Made by a program: the position numbers and the translations under genes | The notes under the pieces: generated by a model | Databases searched by the model: none | Told to the model about the DNA's origin: nothing | The model's input: only the letters and a program-made list of their open reading frames with translations | From: Fratercula arctica | Taxonomy: Eukaryota > Chordata > Aves > Charadriiformes > Alcidae | Length of the DNA: 64,000 bases | Reading direction: 5' to 3' | Assembly: GCA_947846985.1 (NCBI GenBank) | Contig: CANTUZ010000002.1 | Coordinates: 58,477,563 to 58,541,562 of the forward strand | Shown: one piece after another, positions 27,469 to 37,200 of the stretch | Numbering within the stretch: the first letter of the stretch is position 1 | How the letters are laid out: every line of letters begins with the position of its first letter

Positions 27469-27767
27469 AAGAGACAGAGAAAAAAGAAAAAGCGACGGAT
27501 CTGACCAGCCAGAAACGTCTTCTCACCCTTTAAACCAGCAACCTCCAAAAACCCACCAACCCACCCCAGCGGCGCCCGCTCCGCGCCGTTCCCACGCACC
27601 CGCCGCGCCGGGCGGTCACTGCCGGGGGTGACAGCGCCGGCGGAGCCGGGGCGGCTTCTGCACGCTGGGTCGGGCGGGGGTAAATCTCTCCTTTTTCTCT
27701 TTTTTTTTTTAATAACTGGGCAACCAGAACCCACATGAAGTTTCTCCTCTTTCTACGTCGTGTCCGT

Positions 27768-27778
27768 CCCCCCCCCCC
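27768..27778. repeat. Poly(C)11 tract
   Basis: Eleven C within the CpG island, intron 1 side. It is poly(G) on the EGFR sense strand, so it could take part in quadruplex formation. Confidence 0.85.
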
Positions 27779-28171
27779 GCCTCTTCCCAGGTGCATTTTT
27801 TTTTATTTTAATTTTTGTTTGGAACAGGACAAGCGGAGGTGCCCAGGTCAGAGCGACAGGCGGGGGATACCGGAGCAGCGCTCACTCCAGGGGGTCGCCC
27901 GGCTCTTCCCCACCGCCACCGCGGGGGTGGCGGCAGCGGCTGGGTCCCAACAAGGCAACGCGGGAAGGGAGCGGGGGGCGGGGGGGGAGAGAATGAAAAA
28001 AAACCACCAAAACCCACGAAAGGAGAGAAGCACGAGCGATGAGATGTGCCAAGGCTTATTCCCTTTTATTTCCTCCACCCCCACAAAAGAAAATAAGCCT
28101 AGAATCAGGAAGTCAGAGCTGCGTGATCGCTGCTATAGGTTTGGGGGTTTTTTCCCCCCTTTCTCCTCTCT

Positions 28172-28188
28172 TTTTTTTTTTTTTTTTT
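28172..28188. repeat. Poly(T)17 tract inside CpG island
   Basis: Seventeen T about 175 bases into EGFR intron 1. On the sense strand it is A17 followed by purine-rich AGAGAGGAG. Confidence 0.9.
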
Positions 28189-28316
28189 CTTAAGTAAAGA
28201 AGTAGTGGGGACTTTCCCTCCGCCGCTCCCCACGGGAGGCCGCGGCGCGCCGCCGCCCGCAGCCCGGCTCCCACGGGGGAGCAGCCGGCAAAGCGGCGGC
28301 GGGACGCCCGGGGAAG

Positions 28317-28354
28317 CCCCCCCCCTCCATCCCCCATCCCCCATCCCCATCCCC
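28317..28354 (-). repeat. G-quadruplex motif at the start of EGFR intron 1
   Basis: On the sense strand, four G tracts of 4, 4, 5 and 5 (28354-28331), separated only by the dinucleotide AT, fit the canonical G4 pattern with 2-nt loops. A further GG and a G9 run follow, to 28317. The core occupies intron positions +8 to +31, directly beside the U1 site. Both the pre-mRNA and the non-template DNA strand could fold. G-triplet runs near donors are also known intronic splicing enhancers. Confidence 0.85.
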
Positions 28355-28355
28355 A

Positions 28356-28365
28356 TCCTACCTTT
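28356..28365 (-). other. EGFR: EGFR intron 1 5' splice site
   Basis: On the minus strand the exon ends AAAG and the intron begins GTAGGA. The AAG|GTA core matches the U1 consensus, but positions +4 and +6 do not. The donor splits a codon after its first base (phase 1), as in human EGFR exon 1. The intron beyond +7 becomes an extreme run of G tracts. Confidence 0.9.
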
Positions 28366-28467
28366 CTTTTCCTCCACGGCGGAGCAGAGGGCGACGCGCC
28401 CCAGCAGCAGCACCAGGACAGCGGCCCCGCGGGGCCCGGCGGCGGCGAGGGGGCTGCGGCCGCCCAT
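28362..28467 (-). CDS. EGFR: EGFR exon 1 (start codon, signal peptide, first mature residues)
   Basis: This is the first coding exon of the epidermal growth factor receptor, a plasma-membrane receptor tyrosine kinase that binds EGF-family ligands. It holds 35 codons plus one base. A short basic/polar head (MGGRSPLAAAGPRG) is followed by a hydrophobic core (AAVLVLLLGRVAL). A likely signal-peptidase site follows CSA, and the first mature residues are VEEKK. The exon ends AAAG at a GT donor in phase 1. Human EGFR exon 1 likewise ends just after EEKK with one extra base, and the chicken protein as I remember it is nearly identical over this stretch, differing at a few signal-peptide positions. 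The ATG has A at -3 and G at +4, a strong initiation context, and lies in a CpG island. The ligand-binding, transmembrane and kinase exons lie beyond position 1 of the window. Seen: frame, signal peptide and donor. Known: family exon structure. No other gene fits comparably. Confidence 0.95.
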
Positions 28468-28581
28468 GCTGCGGGACCGCCGCTGCCTCCGAGGGCTGAA
28501 GGGTGCTTGGTGGGTGTCGGACGGGACGGAGGTTTCCGCAGAGCCGCTCCTCTCCTTCCCTCCTCTTCCTCTACCCGCGGA

Positions 28582-28626
28582 TCAGCTCCTCGCCGCCGCT
28601 CTGCCCTGCGCGGCTCCGCGCAGCAT
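28582..28626 (-). CDS. Putative 14-codon uORF upstream of EGFR
   Basis: In the roughly 600 bases upstream of the EGFR start I noticed only one ATG on the sense strand, at 28626-28624. It opens a frame of 14 codons (MLRGAAQGRAAARS) closed by TGA at 28584-28582, about 114 bases before the EGFR ATG. It has A at -3 but C at +4, a moderate context. It is a uORF only if transcription begins upstream of 28626. The tiny peptide need not be functional; a role would most likely be in limiting initiation at the EGFR ATG. Inference, not shown. Confidence 0.35.
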   Translation of the reverse strand: MLRGAAQGRAAARS

Positions 28627-28702
28627 GCTTGGAGGGCGGCCGTCGAGGGCTGCGCGCACACGTGCGTGCCCCCCCACCCCCCCCGCGGGCGGGCTGCTGC
28701 CT

Positions 28703-28738
28703 TCCTCCTCCTCCTCCTCCTCCTCCTCCTCCTCCTCC
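28703..28738. repeat. (TCC)12 tract in EGFR promoter/5' UTR, (GGA)12 on sense strand
   Basis: Twelve perfect TCC triplets on the plus strand are followed by further CCCTCTCCCTC pyrimidine sequence. On the EGFR sense strand this is a pure purine (GGA)12 run 236-271 bases upstream of the ATG. Homopurine-homopyrimidine mirror repeats of this type can form triplex (H-DNA) or GGA-type quadruplexes. An S1-nuclease-sensitive TCC-repeat region is reported in the human EGFR promoter, from memory; homology needs an alignment. Confidence 0.9.
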
Positions 28739-29364
28739 CTCTCCCTCTGCTCCTCCTGCTGCGGGGGGTGCGCAGGGGCTTGCGGAGCGGCTGTAAGCCG
28801 GCTGCGGGACGGGGCGCGCCCGGCTGCGCTCTCCGCCCGGCCGCGGAGCGCAGGGGCTCCCTCTGGGGACGCCGAGGAGGAGGAGGATGGGGCGGGAGCA
28901 AGGAGGAGGAGGAACTCGGCGGCGCCTTCCCCGCCCAGGTGGGGAAGAGGCGGACCCGCCACCTGTCCCGGGATGTGGGGTGAGAGGAGGGGTGTGTGGG
29001 GAGGGAGTAGTTTAGCCGCCCCTCCTTGCTCGGGACGGGGGGGGGTGTGTGGATGCTCCACTCCCCGGCGGTAGCTGCCGAAGGCACGAGTGTGCATTCG
29101 CGCCGCTACTCGCAAAAAACGCGGCGTGGCCCCGGCACAGCCTCCACCCCCCCACCCATGTCTCCTCCCGGGGAGGGGACCGCGGCTGTGCGGGCGCCGG
29201 AGGGAGTTGCGGCAGAAACCCTGTCCCGTCCTGCCCCCCCGGGGTCCCCGCAAACCCCCCAGGGAGGGGAGTGCGGGCAAGGGCGGGCTGAGGCGCTTTA
29301 TCGGGGAGCAGCCGCAGCGAAGCGGCTGCGAAGGCTAAACCCACTCCCTCAGGGGCTCATCTCC

Positions 29365-29380
29365 GGGGCGGGGCGGGGGG
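29365..29380. promoter_or_regulatory. Overlapping double GC box (putative Sp1/KLF sites)
   Basis: GGGGCGGGGCGGGGGG on the plus strand contains two overlapping consensus GC boxes, the strongest such cluster in the island. It lies about 0.9 kb upstream of the EGFR ATG, near the outer edge of the island. It could serve EGFR or a divergent transcript. Confidence 0.5.
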
Positions 29381-32300
29381 CTCTGGCCCTCGTCTCTGCT
29401 CCCCCCAAATCAGCGGAGCCCGCTTGGCTGCTCTGCGAAGTGTCCTGTTCTCGTTCTGGTCATTTTACCCCCGATGGTTGCAATGCCAGGTGCGTGTGCG
29501 TGAAATAAAGGTGCACTGTTTCTATGCGTGTTTTAGGACACGGCTAACGGGGTCCGTATCTGCGGATGCCGTTTCTATTTCCCTGCACCGGCAGTGACAA
29601 AGTGCTCCTTGCTCCGCGTAGCGAGTCGCTTAAATAAACACACAATAATACAAGTGTTCTTGAGGTGCTCCAGGGACACCCGCAGACATAAAAGAGTACA
29701 TACATGGTGCTCCTTCCCCGCCAACAGCTTTTCCCCCCGAGAGGCAAAACCAAGGTATTCAGTAAAATGCGCTTATGGTTACAATCTCCTTTTTTTAAAC
29801 AGGCTGCTCCTCTGGAAAGTGGGAGGAAGCACCGTCTTGTCACTCAAGCACGTTAATAGGATGTAGAAGTGTCACTTGTCTGGGCTGGGATCTCTCTGAG
29901 TAGATCATGATTCAACATTCAAACTTGTTAAATGTTGGTGGTAATAAAGCTCTTGTGAAGAGTTGGGTCACACAGTCAATAGGATATGAAGCCTTAGAAC
30001 TGTTATGATTAATTGGGAACTCCAGAACTGAAGTCCCTAATGACATGAGGTTTGGGAGATTACGTGCTAAATGCCTGTGTCTATCACAGGGTGCTGGAAC
30101 ACAATAGATTGCAAAATAGCCACTGAGTGTATCTTGACTTTCCTCTGTGATGCATGTCCTCTGAGAGATGGTTACTTCTCTCCTACCAGACAACTTCCTC
30201 TGTACAATCTTTTTCTGATAGTTTAACTAGTTACCGTCCTAACTAGGCAAAGAAAAGCACCGTCCCATTTCCTTATCCTAGCACAAAACCTGACTACATG
30301 CCTTTAACCAGGTATTATCCCACCATGCCTCTAATCATTTACTAAGATAAATTGGGTTACAACTCAGCTTTTGTATGCTGCAGCTGACGTTCTGGTTTGA
30401 TTATATTTTGTAAATAATGTGAATGATGTACTTTGAAGTAAATTCAGACATTAGTAACATCCAAGGAACTCTGTTCCTATGATTGGTTTCGTGGCTATAA
30501 CTGCAGGCAGAATCTGGGCTTACAATACAATATTAATGCAATTTGCTTCAAAGATGCTCACACAGTGCAGCTTCATAACCATTATGTGTATATGATTCAT
30601 TTTCATTTATTTAGACAAATAGGAGGACCTTTAAAAATGAGAGGCCCAGGAAAAAAAGATCAACAACTAGGGAGGGAAGATTTGCAAAGCATCCTCAGCA
30701 CACACTAATGATTGCAGCTTGCATTATGAGAAAGGAAGCACAATTAAGACAACCGAGAAATGAACCTCAAATCAGTTCTGTAGATAAATACTAAATAAAA
30801 ACATATGCCCCTAGAGGTGCATGTTGAGCACCAAGCTACCACTATGGAAGGCAATGGAGTTTTTAAAATCTACAAAAAGAAAGGATTCAAAGTGACAGTT
30901 GAAAAACAAACTAAACATAGGAAAAAAACCCCATCTTTCTGCATATGAACTCAGTGGAGAAACTTGTCCAAGTCCTGTCCTAACATGCTTAAAGAACAAA
31001 CACTTGCTTTGCAGAATTTGTCGTGCAATTGTGATTCCACCAGCTATACTGAGGCAGGAACATTTCATACTTGCTTCACCTCCCATCATGTACTGTCCTT
31101 ACATAAATGCACGTAAACCCAAGTATTTGATCCTAAATAAACCCTTCCTTCATTCCTGGCATGATGGGCAAGGGAAAAGCAGCCAAACTCCCCTTTAAAT
31201 TTGCTTTCCCACACTGCATATACCCACTACAGGAGACTCTCATCTGCTGCTGGCAGTGCAGTACCACTGAAGGGGCTGCGCAGTGAGCTGCCGTGAATTC
31301 CGTCCTCCCACCTTTTTGAGCACAAATGTGTTACTTTCATGGCATCTGTGCTCTACTTGCCAAGGTCACGAGATACATAAAGAGGTTCTAAGACTGAGGT
31401 TTGAGACGCTTATGATCACAGGCAGGGCTTCCAGACCTTTTTGACACAACCGAACAATTTCTGAAACAGTTTGAATTCAAACATGACATTTTCCCCAAAC
31501 AGCTGGTCGCATACCCAGTGACTGCCTTTGGTATAACTCCTTTGAAGCTAACGTAACTACATGAATTTTGCCAAGGGCATGCAATATTCATAGTACAAAA
31601 CTTTTATTACCAGCTGCATGCATGCATGGATCAAAGGGCATGGGACAAAGGCCAACCTTTTAACCACCGGTTTTTAAACCGATAGTTCGTAGTGAGAATA
31701 TCACACTCAACTTGCTTCAGCTTTCTTTTGACTCGCTTGCTTTATACTACATCTATGTCTCCTGTCTTCTATACATGAAGCATAAACGTGCTGACCCATG
31801 AAGTAAGGTCCGTGTAAGCTGGTAGAGCCTTCATATGAAGAGACTGCTGGATTGCAGAACGGAACTGCAATTGCTCACCACCACTTGCCTGCGCCGCTGA
31901 GCCGATTACTTTGCTGCACGCGGAGAGAAGTAACTAATAAGGGGATGAATAACTGATTTCCCTATCAGTGGAAGAAGCAGGATTAATTCTCCTATCGCTT
32001 CCACATTCCCTCAAAACATAATAGAGTCTCAAAATCCTTTCAAGAGTAAAGAAATCCCTGCTGCCGGGTCCTGTCCTTGAATGAAACAAAAAACAATTTG
32101 TTGGTTTTCATTATCCACTGAGAAGTGGGTCAGCATTTGCCCCTCCCAAAAAAACCATCAGCAACTCTTCCTCGACCGTAACGCAGCTCCTCTCTGCGTG
32201 TTGCAAAACTGATTTTAAAGGGCAGGCTTTTTACTGGAAGAGAAAAAAATGAAGTAGGTCTGAATTAGCGGGGTTTTACAATCCGGCTTGCTCAGATTTC

Positions 32301-32828
32301 ATTTGCATGGTGTTTGAGATTATGGACATTGTAGTTTGCATTGTAGTTTGTATTCTATGACTCCTCGCTGAGGTTGTAAAGCCAGGACTGAGCTAATAAT
32401 TTATGGAGCTTTATGGCATTTTGCATGTTGAAAACATTGCACAAACATTAACCAATTTATCTTTGCAAATCTCCTGTAAAGCAGGTTAGTAGCTATCATT
32501 TCCATTTTATAGATGTAAAATAATTTGCCTTGGGCAGAGTGTTAGTGGCAGAGGTAGGGTTATCACTCAAGAGCTGTTTATTCTAAACATTGTATTTAAA
32601 GCTCCCCGGATCATGCTGCTTCTAGAGAGTGTTCCTGATGAACATGTATTTTTACACACTCAGATTCTCTCTTCTCTTAACGCTGCTTGTTTATACAACA
32701 AGCACTTAGCAAGGACAAGACCAACACACACACGGGTGCTGGAATTAAACCTTAATGATAGTAAATTCCACAGCCAGTATTTCAACAAGTGACCATGGTG
32801 TTATCTCAGGAGGGTTTCTACACGTTCC

Positions 32829-32847
32829 TTTTTTTTTTTTTTTTTTT
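32829..32847. repeat. Poly(T)19 tract
   Basis: Nineteen T in the EGFR upstream flank; simple repeat. Confidence 0.9.
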
Positions 32848-32940
32848 ATGTCCAGGTTTTATCTGTCATCTCAGTCACCAAGTTCAATGTTGCATTTTCC
32901 AGGGAAATTTCACTTAACTCAGAAACAGACTTTTAAAATG

Positions 32941-33065
32941 TTTTAAACTCTGATAGGGAGCTCTGATAGTTTTAAACTCTGATAAGCAGTACCAGCTTAA
33001 TCACTAATGAAAGTAGGCAGCAAAAAAGTAAATATAAAAATAAAAAAGTCAATATAAAAATAAAA
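32941..33065. repeat. Two small tandem duplications
   Basis: TTTTAAACTCTGATA occurs at 32941-32955 and again at 32970-32984 (period 29). Within the next 80 bases an imperfect unit around AATATAAAAATAAAA is also present twice. Local duplication by replication slippage is the simplest reading. Confidence 0.75.
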
Positions 33066-34207
33066 CCTGTGTGGCTGTAGTGTGTTTTAGTACCCAAAGA
33101 TCTTATTGACACCCATTGCACAGGAGAAAGTGCTAGCTATCCTCCAAATTAAGGCTTCTCTTTGAAAAGATCCCCGATTTTTGCCCAGTACAAAGCAGAA
33201 AATAAAAAAAAATAAATTGCTTTGTGCATTTTTGATTAACACCTAAATTAATTACAAGAAACAAAAAAAAGGGTGTAGGAAATTCTTTCAGTATTGAAGA
33301 TAAGCATTACAATTCATAACATAAACTGAACAATGTTATCAGGGTATTATGGGAATAACTATACTCTATTTACAGAAGTACACAGTTTTAATTCCCATAT
33401 AGTCATTATTTCCCCTCTTGCAAAATCTCTGCTGAACTACTGGGGAAGAGGGCATCTCCATTGCCATCTAATAGGTCATTTCAAAGGGTAGAATACATTT
33501 CCTGCTTAAACGCATCCATTGCTTTGGTGTTTGTAACAACATGTAGGGACTACTGTGATTTCTCACGTACTTTAACAAATCCTGAAGACAGGCATTTCTT
33601 GCTATGTTCTTACCTAAGTAAGTTTTGCAGTTTGTGTGGGTAAGCACATAAGGACTGATACTGTGATGGAACGAGGTATGTTATATCCAAAATCTTTGTT
33701 ACTAAACAGTGCAGTGGCTTCCGACATAGAAACAAGATTCTGCCCTATGTCTATACTTTGTTAGGATGATTTACACTGATATTACTGTGCTACATGTACT
33801 CTTTCGCTCAACCAGAAATCATACGTCTCTGTATGACTGCAGCAAATACAATTTGAATGTGCTGTCAATAAATGGGATGTCAGTAGAAGTAGAGCTAATG
33901 TCACCGGATCACACTGTATAGTTATTCAAGATTTGTGATGAGTAACGGTAGGTGTCTGATAATGAACACTAATACAGCTAATTGCATTATTCTCACTGTC
34001 TGTTCCGCAAAAGCAATGAAGGAGCTTTGTACCCTTGCTCACCTAATTCCTGACCCACTGCATAGGCTGTCATAGCCCACGTCTGTCCACAGTGACAAAG
34101 AGACGAGGAAAACAAGGCACAAGCCTGTGCATGAACTTCGCCTTAGGAAGAATAAAAGTGCCCTGAAGCCAAGCTCAGGTGTGGTGGTTGGCTGGGGCTG
34201 GTTGTGC

Positions 34208-34234
34208 TTCCCCTTCCCCTTCCCCTTCCTTCCC
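34208..34234. repeat. (TTCCCC)n short tandem repeat
   Basis: Three perfect CCCCTT-type hexamers followed by TTCCTTCCC. Pure pyrimidine, 27 bases. Confidence 0.85.
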
Positions 34235-37200
34235 TGTAAAGTCCTTTCACCTACCCCTACCCAGCTCCCACCCGAAGTTCAATTCCATGTGCAAATATAG
34301 CGAGCGGCTGCTCAAAATACTGTCTCCTTCGGTGTTTGTAGTGCTGCAAAATCTATGTCAAAGAGAGAGTGAGGAACACTGATAGCCCTGAGTCAACGCA
34401 CAAAGAATGTGAGTTGCATCAAGGGTGTGGCTAATGGGGGGGTTTCTTCAGATTCGGCCATCTCCTGCTGTTTGCATCCAAAGTGGACACAGATAGGAAC
34501 GATAAGAGATTGCAACACCATGATTTGTGATTCTCCAAAGCAACTGCAGCTACCAGTCCTTATTTGGGCTAGCAAATATAAAAGAAATCAGCCTTCCCTT
34601 ATATCCACTCCTAATTTTGCATTATGGAGGTACCTCTACCTTAACTCACTTTTCTACATCAATTCCTAAATGTTACTCAAATTAAAACACCGACACACAG
34701 AGGCTCACTATACTAGTCAACTCAGTATTTTCAGGATGGTTCTCCAGCATGTAAATGAATTGCTACAGAGCAGCTTGGGCCCACCAAAATGTTAAACTCA
34801 GTCTCCAGACCAGTGTGGTTGAATCCAAATTACCTACTGGGAGCAATCCTTGGCCTCTGCTAACTCTCAAACCATGTTAGGGAGAACACTAGCCAAGCCT
34901 AGCCTGGGACTGTTTGTATAAATGAATAGCGCAGATGATGTAGCACAATGTGCAGGGAACACTCCCTGCATAATTGACCAATACGGACATGGTCATACCT
35001 ATTTCCAATATTTCAAAGTCAGCAGTTCTGTTTCTTACTCACCTCAGCATGCACACATTCAATAACTAGAGTATCTCAGTAGGCAAATTTTCCTTTCTAG
35101 CCAAAAAAAGCAAATATGATCATCAGTTCTTTTCTCCCAGCCCTGTAAGACAATAACTACCCTAATAATTATAGACACTTCATTGCTTGCTGCTCCTCTG
35201 TGGCTCCAGACATATGCCATTGAAGTCATTACCTTGCATTTACCACATGAAAACTCGGCCCAACAGCAAAGCTGTCACTGAAAAGAATGGGGAAAGGATT
35301 TTTCTGTCACATACTTTGAGGTTGTGTCCCCAAAGCATTTTAACCGCAGAGTAGATGATGGTCATTTTTATTTAAAGCAAAATAAGTCATAATGCTTAAA
35401 AAAAAAATTCCATCACATTTTATTCAGCCCTGCATAGCTAAATAATAAAGACATATGTGGCAAAGGCTGGGCAATTCAATATGATTAATCTAACCTATAT
35501 CCCAGAGATATTGCAACTGTGCTGAAACAAATCCCATAGGACATGGCCAGGCAGCCAGTTGCCTTTTACCCTTTATCATACCTTTAACTTCCAAAATCCT
35601 TCTCAAGTTTTCTGCAGCGTGCTGGATACCATCACCAAATGTGACAGAGTAGAAGAGCAGGTTCTGGAGACCAAAGAGATCACACAGTGTCTGACTTCCC
35701 AGCAATCGCATCTTTATTTTCTAATGAGGAGGAGCCAATATAAGTGCCCTGAGGAAGGTCTTAGGGCAGTTTGGCCAATGTAGTAAGGTATAATATTGAA
35801 AACTGAGATTTGGGCAAGTAACGTGACTATGGAGGATTGGATCTGTAAAGCAAACCAGCTGGTACAGAGACCCTGACATCCTCACTGCATGCGTTTCTGG
35901 GCATTTCAGTTCAGACTGCCTCTTGTGTGATCCTACAGACTGAATGTTCATTACCGGTTGGGCTGTGCTACTTGTGCCCCTGGAGCACTTGAAAGAAGCT
36001 CCATCTGGAAGAAACGTAGGTTGGACACCCCACGACTGCGGCATGAAGAGGATCACCTTCAAAAGCACATTCCCGATCCACGCCAAAATGCTTTTACAAA
36101 TGGGTTTTGTTTACACTCTTCCTTATTTCCCTTTTTCTTTGCCAATACCCTTCACCGCAGTCTGCTGTTTCTAGAATAAAAAGAAACAGCAACAGAATAT
36201 TTGAGTTCCTACAGAAGTTCTAATCTTTAGAAGGCAAGATGGGACCTGGATGCCAACTTCGGTCTTTGAGGTTTCCAGACTGGGCTGACCCCAAACCCAG
36301 AACATAAACAAACCCAGTCTTTCACGGGTTACCTAGAAAAACTCTCAATATGAAAATGGCAGTGGGATGAGAATGCCAAGCCCTTCCCATTACCCAGTGA
36401 TACTGCAAGATAGCTAGATGAAATAAAACCACGGATAATACAAAACATACATAAGATCTGTAATGGAAACGGCCAGGCAGCTCTGCAGAGAGCCCAGCCA
36501 GTGGCACACACCCGCGGGCAGGCAGGCCAGGAGCCAGGGCTGGCTGTTGCATCCTCAGGAATCGGGTGCCGCTACCGGATCAAGGGAAAGTTAGTTAATC
36601 CACAAACCAGATAATCAAGGGCTGACATGGCATTTTAGGTGCTGTCAACATGGCTACACAAAGAGGTGGAGAGGGGTCACCTGAATGCCCTGAGCTTTTT
36701 CTTCCTTCCAATTTATAAAAGGGTCCCCAGCACACCTTGGGATATGTGGTTGATCTCAACTCCCTGCTATTTACTTCTTGAGCTCCCAGCAACTTTGATG
36801 GCCGTACTCCCTTTCTGTTCAGACAGATGAGCAATTCTCCAAGCATTTCAGTAAACCTTCCAGAGGTAATTAAGATATAGCTGTCTCCGCAACTTCCTCT
36901 TCTCAAAACCCAGGTTTAGACCTTAAAATCCTCACGTGACTTGCTGCCAAGAGGACGTGAACCTCTAATCAATTCCGTGTGCACGCTCCCACCTCTGTCA
37001 GACCCCCCAGCCACCAGTGTGTGATATCCTGCACCGCTGGTAAGAACACAATATCCTGATATAATAGAAAGCATACCATAAAACAGCCCAGGGATATATG
37101 CGGATAAAGTGACCTGTCTCCTGCCATTATTTTTTCTGAAGTGTGTCAGATTATGTAGGCTACTTCACGTTCACCATCACCCCATCTTCATAAGCAGCTC

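Larger units (their letters stand above)
1..28361 (-). other. EGFR: EGFR intron 1, 5' portion (no further exons seen)
   Basis: Because exon 1 is read on the minus strand and its donor is at 28361, all sequence down to position 1 is intron 1. EGFR intron 1 is very long in vertebrates, so finding no second exon here is expected. I looked for exon 2, which begins a cysteine-containing stretch soon after VEEKK, and found no such frame. No CR1 or other interspersed repeat was recognised. The content is AT-rich unique sequence with many A or T homopolymers of 15-30 bases, short CA tracts, an ATT-rich patch near 21.4 kb and a GC-richer patch near 20.2 kb. The intron is likely to contain enhancers, but none can be delimited from this one sequence. 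Confidence 0.85.
28468..29380 (-). promoter_or_regulatory. EGFR: EGFR 5' UTR and proximal promoter with multiple GC boxes
   Basis: Upstream of the EGFR ATG, GC-box cores (GGGCGG or CCGCCC) occur at 28634-28639, 28687-28692, 28833-28838, 28890-28895, 28931-28936 and 29281-29286, with an overlapping pair at 29365-29380. I noticed no TATA box in either orientation relevant to EGFR. This agrees with the Sp1-driven, TATA-less, multi-start promoter known for human EGFR. The transcription start cannot be placed from sequence, so the division between 5' UTR and promoter is unknown. A (TCC)12 tract and one upstream ATG lie inside this segment. Confidence 0.75.
27560..29420. promoter_or_regulatory. EGFR: CpG island spanning EGFR promoter, exon 1 and start of intron 1
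   Basis: From about 27.56 to 29.42 kb the base composition switches abruptly to very GC-rich with frequent CG dinucleotides, while both flanks are AT-rich and CpG-poor. The island brackets EGFR exon 1 asymmetrically, with roughly 0.8 kb inside the intron and 0.95 kb upstream of the ATG. This matches the known TATA-less, GC-rich housekeeping-type promoter of mammalian EGFR. The long open frames on both strands here (up to 324 codons) are low-complexity products rich in Pro, Arg, Ala and Gly and are not genes. Edges are by eye. Confidence 0.9.

Noticed and set aside
28205..29074. A 289-codon plus-strand open frame in the CpG island
   Set aside because: It contains a poly-Ser run encoded by the TCC repeat and Pro/Ala/Gly-rich sequence with no domain. 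It overlaps EGFR exon 1 antisense and is best explained by base composition.
28113..29087. A 324-codon minus-strand open frame covering EGFR exon 1 and promoter
   Set aside because: The frame differs from that of the EGFR signal peptide, and its product is low-complexity Pro/Arg/Ala/Ser and poly-Arg. GC-rich sequence is poor in stop codons, so long chance frames are expected in a CpG island.
28582..29280. A 232-codon minus-strand frame ending with the uORF peptide
   Set aside because: It includes a poly-Glu run from the GGA repeat and low-complexity sequence. Only the last in-frame ATG is plausible as a short uORF.
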